Source: Persicobacter diffluens (lineage in GTDB: Bacteria > Bacteroidota > Bacteroidia > Cytophagales > Cyclobacteriaceae). From it: a stretch of DNA of 64,000 nucleotides. Each line of letters opens with the position of its first letter. The stretch's first letter is position 1. The notes beneath the pieces were generated by a model that saw nothing but the letters and a program-made list of their open reading frames with translations, was not told the DNA's origin and ran no database searches. Of this stretch, positions 43,097 through 51,992 are shown one piece after another. The position numbers and the translations under genes are program-made. The DNA is taken from contig NZ_BQKE01000001.1 of NCBI RefSeq assembly GCF_036244895.1, positions 2,232,001 to 2,296,000 on the forward strand. Direction: 5' to 3'.

Positions 43097-44821
43097 ATGC
43101 ACATGAAGGAGAAGGCAAAAAGTCCTGACAACTCTAATTACCAACCCATCGAGGGGGATCTTTCGCGTTGGCCAGTAGTAAAAATGGCCCGCAACCGAAA
43201 GGCTTTTGTCAAGGCAGTAGCAGATGAAAGCCTGGAAAGGCTATTGGAAAACAGACGTTCCAGTGCTGCTCTGATTGAAGAATTGGAAACTACGGTTTTT
43301 AAGGAACGACTAAGAATTAAACAAAATCCATGGGATGTTGACCCGGAGGATGACCGTAAATTCTGGAACAGTCTGCGCTCAGAACTGGGCGCCCTTTCCC
43401 ATAAACAATCTTCTGAGGAAGAAAAAATGGGACAATTGCGGGTGATGGTCCATAAAGTGGTCAGTCGCTATGCGGAAGAAATCGCTGGAAACTTCAAACC
43501 TTCTCATTACCGCCTGGCTCGTACGGTGGTAACTTTTGGATTAACCCGCCTGCTGAATGCGGCCAAGCTGCATAAGTTCACGGGTATTTTCAAAAATGAC
43601 TACACCCTGGACGAGAAAATAAAAATCAAAGGGGCAGGAGATAAAATCCGAACATTGGCGAAAAAGGGAACCATCATTTTGGTGCCTACGCATTTTTCCA
43701 ATCTGGACTCCGTCCTTTTAGGCTATGTCATTCACCGTTTAGGCCTTCCGCCATTTATTTATGGGGCGGGTCTGAATCTTTTCAATATTAAAATCTTCGC
43801 TTATTTTATGGATAGCCTTGGCGCCTATAAGGTAGACCGAAGAAAGAAAAACCAGATTTATCTGGAGGCGCTGAAAACGTATTCCTCCAAAGCGATTCGT
43901 GAGGGAGCGCATTCCCTGTTTTTCCCGGGCGGTACCCGTTCTCGCTCAGGAAAGATGGAGAAAAAGTTGAAATTGGGCTTATTGAGCACAGCCATTGAAG
44001 CACAACGCTACAATTTCACCAGTACTGACGAAAATAAAGACCGCAAGATTTATGTAGTCCCTTTGGTCATCAATTATAACTTCGTTTTAGAAGCTCCTGA
44101 GCTGATTGACCAGTACCTGAAGCTAAAAGGACAGGAACGCTATTATGTGGAGAATGATGAATATTCGGACTCCTACAAAATCCTTAAATTTTTAATCAAA
44201 TTCTTTACCAGAGGCTCCTCTATCGCCGTTTCCCTGGGAGAACCTATGGATGTAGTGGGTAATTTGGTCAATGAAAAAGGCGAAAGCCTGGACAGCCGCA
44301 ACAAAGTGGTTGATGTTCGCGACTATTTTGTCAAGAATGGCGAAATTAATATCGACCACCAGCGGGAGCACCAGTATACGCGTATGTTGGGGGATAAAAT
44401 TTCCAAAGCTTATTACGATATCAACTGTGTGCAGGGAAGTAATCTGTCGGCATTTATTGCCTATCAGATGCTGAAGAAAAAGCATAGCCGAATAGATTTC
44501 TTTAATTTACTGAGGCTACCGGAGGAGGAACTGATCATTGATTACGAAGCCTTCAAACAGAATTTCGCCAAACTCCTGGAAACGATTAAGGCAATGCAAA
44601 AGCAGGGAAAAATTGAAGTTGCTGACCACCTGTTAAGGGAGGACCTGGATTTGGATAAAATGATTGCCTCCGGCATTAGAAATGTTGGAATGTACCATTC
44701 CAAGCAGGCCCTGTATATAGCGAAAGACCAACAGAGAATACAATCGGAGGACATGAACCTGCTCTTCTATTACCACAATCGCCTGGATGGATACCATCTG
44801 GATGAACATATTACGATTTAA
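43097..44821 (+). CDS. glycerol-3-phosphate acyltransferase-like protein (PlsB/PlsC superfamily)
   Basis: A 574-residue protein. The acyltransferase domain (about 165-380) carries the catalytic HX4D (H199-F-S-N-L-D204), the acceptor-binding region GLPPFIYGAGLNL, and FFPGGTRSRSGKME in the position of motif III. N- and C-terminal helical parts (about 1-160 and 430-574) resemble the larger PlsB family rather than short PlsC enzymes. It probably transfers an acyl chain to glycerol 3-phosphate, made by the gpsA product encoded 18 bp downstream. ATG 43097 or 43103 is the start, 10 nt after the leader fold. Confidence 0.82.
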   Translation: MHMKEKAKSPDNSNYQPIEGDLSRWPVVKMARNRKAFVKAVADESLERLLENRRSSAALIEELETTVFKERLRIKQNPWDVDPEDDRKFWNSLRSELGALSHKQSSEEEKMGQLRVMVHKVVSRYAEEIAGNFKPSHYRLARTVVTFGLTRLLNAAKLHKFTGIFKNDYTLDEKIKIKGAGDKIRTLAKKGTIILVPTHFSNLDSVLLGYVIHRLGLPPFIYGAGLNLFNIKIFAYFMDSLGAYKVDRRKKNQIYLEALKTYSSKAIREGAHSLFFPGGTRSRSGKMEKKLKLGLLSTAIEAQRYNFTSTDENKDRKIYVVPLVINYNFVLEAPELIDQYLKLKGQERYYVENDEYSDSYKILKFLIKFFTRGSSIAVSLGEPMDVVGNLVNEKGESLDSRNKVVDVRDYFVKNGEINIDHQREHQYTRMLGDKISKAYYDINCVQGSNLSAFIAYQMLKKKHSRIDFFNLLRLPEEELIIDYEAFKQNFAKLLETIKAMQKQGKIEVADHLLREDLDLDKMIASGIRNVGMYHSKQALYIAKDQQRIQSEDMNLLFYYHNRLDGYHLDEHITI

Positions 44822-44839
44822 CCTTAAGCGCCGAACACT

Positions 44840-45889
44840 ATGAATGTTAACCAACATAAACCCGTAGGGGTAATCGGATCGGGAAGCTTTGGGCTTGCCG
44901 TGGCCAATCTGCTGGCAGAGAACAGTGAGGTATTGGTTTATGCACGTAAGGAGCAGGTGGCTCAGGCGATTAATGTGGATCGTTTTTATAATAATCAGCA
45001 GATTTCCGCAAGAATTTCCTGTATTACCGACTATGGAGAACTTGCCGATAGATGTGATGTGATTTTTCCGGTAGTACCTTCCATCTCCTTCCGGCAAATG
45101 ATGAAAGACCTTTCTCCTCATTTGCGTCCCTACCATATGTTGATTCATGGCACCAAAGGACTGGATCTTCCCAGCCATATTTTAGAGGACCTGGAGGCCG
45201 TCTATGAAGTAAGCCGGGAAAATGTAAAAACAATGAGCGAGGTGATCTCGGAAGAATCTGTAGTGGTAAGAACCGGATGCCTGGCAGGGCCTAATTTGGC
45301 CAGGGAATTAGCTGAAAAGCACCCGGCGGCTACTGTGGTGGCCAGTCATTTCGATGAGGTCATCAAGGAAGGACAACGACTGCTTCGCTCGGAGAGATTT
45401 CAGGTTTTTGGCTCCAAAGAGCTGATCGGTATTGAGCTTGCAGGCGTTTTAAAGAATATTTTAGCCATTGCTTCCGGCGCTATTTCGGGCCTGGGCTTTG
45501 GTGAAAATGCCCGCGGACTATTAATCAGTCGGGGCTTGGTAGAATTCATCTACCTGGGCAAAATGTTAGGTGGAAATACCGAAGCCTTCCTTGGGGTAGC
45601 GGGCATTGGGGACTTAGTGACGACCTGCACCTCAAAGCTTAGCCGTAATTATACGGTAGGATACCGCCTCTCTCAAGGAGAAAAACTAAAAGACATTATT
45701 ACTTCCATGGAGGAAGTGGCGGAGGGCGTAAAGACGGTAAGGATCATGAAAAAGCTTTGTGAACACTTTGGCGTTCGCGCTCCTATCACCGAAAGTATCT
45801 ATCAGGTATTATACGAAGAGGAAACAGTGGATCACGCCTTAAGGCGATTAATGAAGATTCCTTTTCACAATGACATTGACTTTTTATAA
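44840..45889 (+). CDS. gpsA: glycerol-3-phosphate dehydrogenase [NAD(P)+]
   Basis: A 349-residue enzyme that reduces dihydroxyacetone phosphate to sn-glycerol 3-phosphate for phospholipid synthesis. N-terminal Rossmann motif GVIGSGSFGLAVANLL, then HGTKGLDLPSHILEDL and GPNLARELAEKHPA. The catalytic and substrate region is AGVLKNILAIASGAISGLGFGENARGLLISRG, with a conserved KNILA Lys, followed by GIGDLVTTCTSKLSRNYTVG. The length is typical. It follows the acyltransferase gene by 18 bp and ends at a strong terminator, so the two form an operon. Confidence 0.95.
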   Translation: MNVNQHKPVGVIGSGSFGLAVANLLAENSEVLVYARKEQVAQAINVDRFYNNQQISARISCITDYGELADRCDVIFPVVPSISFRQMMKDLSPHLRPYHMLIHGTKGLDLPSHILEDLEAVYEVSRENVKTMSEVISEESVVVRTGCLAGPNLARELAEKHPAATVVASHFDEVIKEGQRLLRSERFQVFGSKELIGIELAGVLKNILAIASGAISGLGFGENARGLLISRGLVEFIYLGKMLGGNTEAFLGVAGIGDLVTTCTSKLSRNYTVGYRLSQGEKLKDIITSMEEVAEGVKTVRIMKKLCEHFGVRAPITESIYQVLYEEETVDHALRRLMKIPFHNDIDFL

Positions 45890-45896
45890 CAATCTA

Positions 45897-45927
45897 ATCG
45901 GCATCCTTCCAGATGCCGATTTTTTTA
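45897..45927 (+). terminator. terminator of the acyltransferase-gpsA operon
   Basis: A perfect 8-bp stem ATCGGCAT / ATGCCGAT (45897-45904 with 45913-45920) and seven or more T. Confidence 0.8.
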
Positions 45928-46069
45928 TCCCTAAAAAAAACGAATCAAGTAGGCAATCGTTGAACTAAACATTGAATATTGTTATTTTGAGGAATAACAG
46001 CTATTTTTTTTGATATTTTAGAGTGCCCAAACTTTTTACGCAAATAAACCTGTTTATTGACTAAGTCCT

Positions 46070-48070
46070 TTGTGTTTGAATGATACGCGACATATCGTTA
46101 CCCCTACCATAACAGGCTTTTGGCTAAGTCTAACGCTATTTTTGTGCTTTTTTCTGACGAATACTTCGGTTTCCGCACAGGGCGGCTTGTGCTTTAATTG
46201 CCCCCGACATCCCGCTTTCCTCAATCCTGTGGATAGCGTAACCAAAGATTATCATTTTATCCCTAAAGAGGAGGTCTTAAGGCCGGAGGATGTCAACCGT
46301 CGGTTTTATTTAAACCTAAAAAATAAAATGAGTACCTCCTGGGTAGGCAAAAGCCTGGTAGATGCTTTTATCACCATCCCTCCTTCTAAGGAAATTGTCG
46401 AAGATGAAAACTCCACAGAGCGCTTCAAACAATTTGAGGGAAAGACCATCAACAGCATTAGCATTAAAAAGGTAGGCGTGTTTTTAGAAGATGTGGATGA
46501 CACCACCAAAACGGCGCAGAATCCCTGGGTTCGAACCTATAATAAAACACATGTCAATACCGTAAACTGGAATATTAAAACCAACCTGATCATCAGAGCT
46601 GGCGATGACATCAATGCCAACACCATTGCGGACAATGAAAGGATCTTACGTAGTCTTCCCTATATCAGGGATGCACGCATCTATGTGCAGGAAGATCCGC
46701 TAAATCCGCAATTGGTGAATTTAATTGTGGTAACCCAGGACATCATGCCCTTGGAAGTGGGTTTAGCTCCCAAGGGTTTTGATAGAGGCTCACTAATGCT
46801 TGGGCACCGAAACCTATTCGGCACCGGTCTGACCTTCCGGAACACCATTTACCTCGATCAAGTCCGGGTAGAGGATGAAATGACCGAGGAAGCCACCCAA
46901 CAAGCACATTGGGGTTATGGATTTCGATTGGGAATGCGAAATATTCGCCGAAGTTTTATTGATGTACAGCTGGATTATCGACAGACTTACCCTCAGGACA
47001 TTCTGGGAGTCAATGTGTATCGGGGCTACCTTACCCCTGAACTTAATTGGGCCGGCGGGGCCACCGTACAATATCAAAGGCTATTTGCAAGTGTTTATGA
47101 TCCTGATAGTGCCGACTATAACGAATTTCGCTTCAAGCACATTACGCAGGATTATTGGGCATCGAGAGCCTTTAAGTTCCCTTGTAATGACTTTTCCAAC
47201 CGGAAAAGAATCATCTTTTCAGCCCGATATTTTAAAGATCAATTTTTAGAAAGACCAACAGTAGCGCAGGATGAAAATTTCCCTTATCATAATCGGACTA
47301 TGCTATTGGGAAATATTGGATATTCCAATCGGAATTATTATACGGACAAATTCTTGTATGAATTCGGAAGAAATGAGGATATCCCTTTCGGGATGAGCTT
47401 AGAACTTTTGGCAGGACGAGATTTTAGTGAATTTACTACCCGGGACTATCTGGGGTTTAAATATGCGCACGGGCGGCCGTTTCCGAAAATTGGATATTTG
47501 AGATGGGAACTTGCCGCAGGTCAATTCTTCGGTCCCGCCAACTATAATGAAGGGGTTTTTCGTACCGGAATGCAATATTTCAGTAAGTTACTGGGCCCGG
47601 ATCAGTTAAGACTGAGGCAGTTTATAACAGTGAATTACGTAACAGGCTATAACAGGCGGGAAAACGAAAGAATAGTGCTGGACCAAAGGGATGTACGAGG
47701 GTTTAGATCGGATAAAGTGGGAGATCAGGAACAATTCCTTATCCGGTTTGAATCCATCAAATTTACTGACTTTCAACCTTTAGGCTTTCGAATGGCTTTC
47801 TTCGCTTTTGCGGACATGGCCTTTATTTCGGAGCATAATTTTAGCCCCTTCGGAGGCTCTTTTTATGGTGCCTTTGGCGGAGGAATAAGAATGAGAAATG
47901 ACCATTTCACCTTCAAAACCCTGCAGATCAGACTGGCTTATTACCCTAAAGCCCCTCAGGGACTTGCCCCCTTCAACATCATGATGGACAACAATATCTC
48001 TCAGAACTTCCTGGACTACAAAGTAGAAAAGCCCACTACCGTTCCCTTCAACGAATATTATGAAAGATAA
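46070..48070 (+). CDS. Omp85 (BamA/TamA-like) outer membrane protein
   Basis: A 666-residue protein with a signal peptide (about 1-37, ending VSAQ). One visible POTRA-like repeat lies at about 168-240 (RAGDDINANTIADNERILRSLPYIRDARIYVQ, VNLIVVTQDIMPL), and a C-terminal beta-barrel (about 245-666) is rich in alternating aromatic strands. BamA has five POTRA domains; one suggests a smaller specialised Omp85 member. Substrates are unknown. The only start codons are TTG (46070 or 46076), because no ATG lies in frame before the signal peptide. It is monocistronic with a terminator. Confidence 0.8.
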   Translation: MCLNDTRHIVTPTITGFWLSLTLFLCFFLTNTSVSAQGGLCFNCPRHPAFLNPVDSVTKDYHFIPKEEVLRPEDVNRRFYLNLKNKMSTSWVGKSLVDAFITIPPSKEIVEDENSTERFKQFEGKTINSISIKKVGVFLEDVDDTTKTAQNPWVRTYNKTHVNTVNWNIKTNLIIRAGDDINANTIADNERILRSLPYIRDARIYVQEDPLNPQLVNLIVVTQDIMPLEVGLAPKGFDRGSLMLGHRNLFGTGLTFRNTIYLDQVRVEDEMTEEATQQAHWGYGFRLGMRNIRRSFIDVQLDYRQTYPQDILGVNVYRGYLTPELNWAGGATVQYQRLFASVYDPDSADYNEFRFKHITQDYWASRAFKFPCNDFSNRKRIIFSARYFKDQFLERPTVAQDENFPYHNRTMLLGNIGYSNRNYYTDKFLYEFGRNEDIPFGMSLELLAGRDFSEFTTRDYLGFKYAHGRPFPKIGYLRWELAAGQFFGPANYNEGVFRTGMQYFSKLLGPDQLRLRQFITVNYVTGYNRRENERIVLDQRDVRGFRSDKVGDQEQFLIRFESIKFTDFQPLGFRMAFFAFADMAFISEHNFSPFGGSFYGAFGGGIRMRNDHFTFKTLQIRLAYYPKAPQGLAPFNIMMDNNISQNFLDYKVEKPTTVPFNEYYER

Positions 48071-48100
48071 AAAGGCCGGCAAAAATGCCAGCCTTTTTAT
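48067..48100 (+). terminator. terminator of the Omp85 gene
   Basis: AAAAAGGCCGGCA pairs with TGCCAGCCTTTTT (48069-48081 with 48086-48098, one mismatch), with T run. Confidence 0.8.
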
Positions 48101-48110
48101 TTTAGTCTAG

Positions 48111-48234
48111 ATTAATTATTCTTCAATCCTCGTTTAGCAACAAAGGGGGAAATGGGAAGAAATTTTTCCTATTTCTGGCTTCCCCCAACCAAGCATATGA
48201 AAGAGGAGAAAATAAACTTAGCCAAATATGAGCC
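48111..48234 (+). repeat. intergenic repeat copy F
   Basis: A plus-strand copy: TTCAATCCTCGTTTAGC, GGGGGAAATGGGAAG, TTTTTCCTATTTCTGGC, GCATATGAAAGAGGAGAAAA, and TTAGCCAAATATGAGCC at its end. It is closest to copy B in the CATATGAAA segment. Confidence 0.65.
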
Positions 48235-48276
48235 ATTCGAATCAATAAAATCCCCTGGCTCAGCCCGCTCAATTTT

Positions 48277-48298
48277 GCGGTGAATCATTCGGCTTAGT
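48277..48298 (+). repeat. detached repeat end overlapping the PorE-like stop codon
   Basis: GCGGTGAATCATTCGGCTTAG matches 18 of 21 bases of the left end of copy D. It covers the stop codon region of the leftward gene ending at 48294, so this repeat end may supply the gene's stop. Confidence 0.5.
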
Positions 48299-50633
48299 TT
48301 TCGTATGTTTTTAAATCCACCAGGCGAATGTCTACCCTTCGGGCCTGCTCCTTGCTCACCTGCTCATCCTGAATCACCCCATATCCTTTGGCTTTGATCC
48401 GTCTTCTCACCACCCCTTTGTGGTTAAAGAAATTCAACACCTCAATGGCCCGCTCATTGGATAATTTTTCATTTGTAGCCGCATCTCCATCCTGGCTGGC
48501 ATGACCGGAAATCTCAATACCTAAATCCTCATACTTCATCAGGTCTTCCAGCAGTGACTGCAATTCCGGTTTGTATTTATCCTCCATCTCTGAAGAACCC
48601 ACCTGGAAGAAAACCTGATGTTGCTTATTGAGTAAAGAGGCTTCAAAAGTAGACTGTAAAACTTTTGGCTGTGCCTTCTGCGCTTTTTGCTTTTTAGACT
48701 CCTCTGTTACCGAAAGCGTAGGCAAGGTAAAAATCTCCTGCCCATCAACCACCTTTCTTTCCAAATGCTCCGTAGTACTCTCATCAAAGAAATATCTTCT
48801 CTTGGCTACTTCCATCTTTTCCGTTTCCTGATCAAAGTTTATCAGGTCTACCGGTTTTACTTTAAAAGCTAAATCAAGTAAATAGTCCATCGCCACTTCA
48901 TCCTCTGAAGCCACAATCAGGTCCATCATCTCATACATGTCCAGGCTATCATTCTGCACCAACTGCGACTCTTTGAATAACTTCTGATCAATCATGGAAT
49001 TCACTTCCTGCTCCACATCGTAGAACTTATTCTTCACACTCACTTCCTGACCAACCAAAACACCAAACTGCTTAATGCTTTTCAACTGGATCATTTGGTA
49101 CAACTCATAGAAATAAGTCTGATTCGGGATATTCACATTGATGGTATAAGGCATAAATCCCTCTGACTCGATAATCATATCATAATTCTGTCCCGGAGGC
49201 AAAATAATCAGGAAATTACCCGTATTCGGGTTGGGATCATAAACGAAATCTACTGATTCCTGCGTCTTACGGTTGACCATCTTTATGGAGGTCTTAATCG
49301 GCTTCCCATCTTCCCCAACAATCTTACCTTTTAGCATCGTCAAAGGAATATTGGCTTCCTGTTCCGGCATATCGAAGTAGTAAATATCCTGAAGTCCCTG
49401 CCCTCCTTTTCGGTTGGAGGAAAAATAACCTTTGGATCCATCCGCGATCAAGGTAAAGTAGCTATCATCTGCCGGCGTATTGATAGGATAACCCATATTT
49501 TCTGGCTTAGTCCACTCCTTGCCTCTCAGTACCGATCTGAAAATATCATTCCCGCCCATGGTTTCATGTCCATCGGAGGTAAAAAACAAGGTAATATTAT
49601 CCGGATGAATGAAGGGCGCATCCTCATTTGCCGGCGAGTTAATCTCTGGCCCCAGGTTCTTAGGCTGCCCCCATTTTCCGTTTTGGCCTTTTTCCACCTT
49701 CCAAATATCCATACCGCCATATCCTCCCGGACGATCTGATGCGAAATAAATGGTTTTTCCATCCGAAGTAATAGAAAGCGTAGTTTCATGGAACCTGGAA
49801 GTATTCACCATATTCATGGCTTTGGGCTTAGTCCAGCCGGATTCAGTTCTTAGCACCTCGTAGATATCGCCAGTATTGGAAGCTCCCCCCATATAAATCA
49901 GCATTTGCTCACCATCTGGAGAAATTCCGGCAGTTCCCACATTAAAACGAGCATTGGTCTCAATCTCCACTTTCTCAGGATGTTTCCAATTGCCCATGCC
50001 ATCCTTAGTAGTCATCATAATTTGCTCCACCATTTCACGTCCTTTTTCATCAGGATGCAAAACCGTATAAGCAATAATGGCCTCGTCTGCCGATACTACT
50101 GGATTATACTCTACGTGCTCAGAATTCACCTGGAAGCCAAAATCATGAACGGCTATTTTTCTCGGCTTTCCGATATATTTTTTTGCATTCTTCAGCGCCT
50201 TTTTAAAAGCTTGCACTTCTTGCACCGCTTTTGGATCTCGCCGATCCATGACTTGCTCATAAGCGGCCAATGCTTTTTCCGCTTGAGGAATCTGCTCATT
50301 GAGGTGGTACAATTTCGCCAAATTCAAATAAGTCCATTTTGGGAATCGACCGGCATCCAAATCCAAGGCTTTCTGCAAAGACTCAGCCCCTTTTACGCGT
50401 TGATTTACATCTGCCAGTGAAAAATAACTCATTCCCAGCCCATAAAATGTCTTTGGGTTTTCGGATCCTTTTTCCACTGCCTGCTGATAAATGCCTATCG
50501 CCTCTTCATATTGCCTTGTGCGAAACAGCTTTTCCGCCTTTGACTCCAATGAACTAACCGACTGCGCCATCGCTCCTCCGGCCATTATTGCCCAAGCGAA
50601 AAGCAGTAAGAAACACTGTTTTGGTTGAAGCAT
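48294..50633 (-). CDS. PorE-like OmpA-family protein (TPR, PD40 propeller, CRD, OmpA)
   Basis: A 779-residue protein with a signal peptide (about 1-23, ending GGAMAQ). The order is TPR repeats (about 25-145); a WD40/PD40-type propeller (about 180-420; repeated segments like GKTIYFASDRPGGYGGMDIW and KGYFSSNRKGGQGLQDIYY); a carboxypeptidase-like regulatory domain (about 430-510); and an OmpA peptidoglycan-binding domain (about 665-775; ISGHASQDGDA, LSNERAIEVLNFF). This is the order of PorE, the type IX secretion component that anchors to peptidoglycan. A general OmpA-family role is the alternative. The PorP-like and giant adhesin genes are nearby. Confidence 0.83.
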   Translation of the reverse strand: MLQPKQCFLLLFAWAIMAGGAMAQSVSSLESKAEKLFRTRQYEEAIGIYQQAVEKGSENPKTFYGLGMSYFSLADVNQRVKGAESLQKALDLDAGRFPKWTYLNLAKLYHLNEQIPQAEKALAAYEQVMDRRDPKAVQEVQAFKKALKNAKKYIGKPRKIAVHDFGFQVNSEHVEYNPVVSADEAIIAYTVLHPDEKGREMVEQIMMTTKDGMGNWKHPEKVEIETNARFNVGTAGISPDGEQMLIYMGGASNTGDIYEVLRTESGWTKPKAMNMVNTSRFHETTLSITSDGKTIYFASDRPGGYGGMDIWKVEKGQNGKWGQPKNLGPEINSPANEDAPFIHPDNITLFFTSDGHETMGGNDIFRSVLRGKEWTKPENMGYPINTPADDSYFTLIADGSKGYFSSNRKGGQGLQDIYYFDMPEQEANIPLTMLKGKIVGEDGKPIKTSIKMVNRKTQESVDFVYDPNPNTGNFLIILPPGQNYDMIIESEGFMPYTINVNIPNQTYFYELYQMIQLKSIKQFGVLVGQEVSVKNKFYDVEQEVNSMIDQKLFKESQLVQNDSLDMYEMMDLIVASEDEVAMDYLLDLAFKVKPVDLINFDQETEKMEVAKRRYFFDESTTEHLERKVVDGQEIFTLPTLSVTEESKKQKAQKAQPKVLQSTFEASLLNKQHQVFFQVGSSEMEDKYKPELQSLLEDLMKYEDLGIEISGHASQDGDAATNEKLSNERAIEVLNFFNHKGVVRRRIKAKGYGVIQDEQVSKEQARRVDIRLVDLKTYEN

Positions 50634-50663
50634 ATTGCTATAAAGTTTTGTTGGGTTACTAAT

Positions 50664-51911
50664 TTATTGTTTTACCGTCTCTTCCTGAATTGCTCTGATA
50701 CGATAAAGCAAGGGCGGATGAGAGTAATGTAAGGCTACAAAATAAGGATGAGGATTTAATCCGCTCAAACTTTTTGTAGATATTTTCTTTAAGGCCTCAA
50801 TTAATGCAGAACCTGAAGCGGTGGAAGCGGCATAAGCATCCGCCTCATATTCATTCTTTCTGCTCAACAAATTGGCAAAAAATCCAAGAATCAGATTCAA
50901 AGGAGAGAAAAGCAGTCCAAAAACTAATAAATTGATGCCAATCGAATATCCACTTCCTCCCATGGCCTCAGTAAATAGCGGATTTGTAACCATCCAACTA
51001 AATAAAAACACCATTAAGCCCATTTGCATTGCACCAATGATGAAGCCCTGATAAATATGCCCCTTTTTAAAGTGCCCCACTTCATGGGCAAATACCCCCA
51101 CAATTTCCTCCTCTTCCAACTCTTCGATTAATGTATCAAAAAGTACTAAGCGCTTAAACTTCCCAAGGCCGGCGAAAAAAGCATTGGCCTTTGTACTGCG
51201 TTTTGAGCCATCCATCACGAAAATGTTTTGCAAAGGAAAATCCACAGAGGCAGAATAACGCTCAATGCAAGAACGCAACACTCCGGCTTCCAGCGGAGTA
51301 AATTTATTGAAAAGCGGCATGATCACTGTCGGATAAAGAATATTCATTAAGAATAAAAACCCCACCAAAATCAACCAAAAGACATACCAGTAAGAGGTGC
51401 CGTAATTTTCCAAAAAAGCGACCAATCCGGCCAATAAACCACCAGATAATAGTCCCCCTAAGGCATAGCCTTTCGCTTTATCCAGCCAAAAGGTTTTGCG
51501 CGTCATTTTATTAAAGCCATATTTTTCCTCAATGGTAAAAGTACCATACCAATCAAAAGGCAGCGAGATAACATCTGATATGATCGTGATCGCTGCAAAA
51601 AATCCCAGCGTAATGAAAATCGTGGAATCGGTATACTGCGCTATCCAATGTTCTAAACTGCCCAAGGCGCCGGAAAAAATCACCACAAGGGTCAGGGCCA
51701 GGGAAACTAATCCGGACCAATTCCCTAATTTTTTTAGTTCATCATGATAATTCAAAGACTTTGATCTTTCCTCCGGGGAGTACAAACCATCTAATTCCGG
51801 AGGCACCACCCCTCTTTCATGCCGGTCATTTAACATTGACAGCCATTTGTCTATCAAAAAGTTAAACCCTAAAACGCCTACTACTATCCACTTTATCGTT
51901 ATGGCATCCAT
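50664..51911 (-). CDS. M48 family zinc metalloprotease (Ste24/CAAX-protease type)
   Basis: A 415-residue membrane protease with about seven helices. The zinc-binding HEVGH is in EEIVGVFAHEVGHFKKGH, and the third ligand Glu is in NEYEADAYAAS. The preceding VMDGSKRSTKANAFFAGLGK is the typical Ste24 substrate-binding edge. It probably degrades or processes membrane-associated proteins; prenylated substrates are not expected in this bacterium. It starts 31 bp upstream of the PorE-like gene on the same strand, and the PorP-like gene lies upstream of it. Confidence 0.93.
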   Translation of the reverse strand: MDAITIKWIVVGVLGFNFLIDKWLSMLNDRHERGVVPPELDGLYSPEERSKSLNYHDELKKLGNWSGLVSLALTLVVIFSGALGSLEHWIAQYTDSTIFITLGFFAAITIISDVISLPFDWYGTFTIEEKYGFNKMTRKTFWLDKAKGYALGGLLSGGLLAGLVAFLENYGTSYWYVFWLILVGFLFLMNILYPTVIMPLFNKFTPLEAGVLRSCIERYSASVDFPLQNIFVMDGSKRSTKANAFFAGLGKFKRLVLFDTLIEELEEEEIVGVFAHEVGHFKKGHIYQGFIIGAMQMGLMVFLFSWMVTNPLFTEAMGGSGYSIGINLLVFGLLFSPLNLILGFFANLLSRKNEYEADAYAASTASGSALIEALKKISTKSLSGLNPHPYFVALHYSHPPLLYRIRAIQEETVKQ

Positions 51912-51992
51912 AAAAAATTCCCTACTAAATCTTGATTATTGCTGCAAAATAGGGAATAATCCCCACTAAGAAAAAAATAGTGCAATGCGCCG

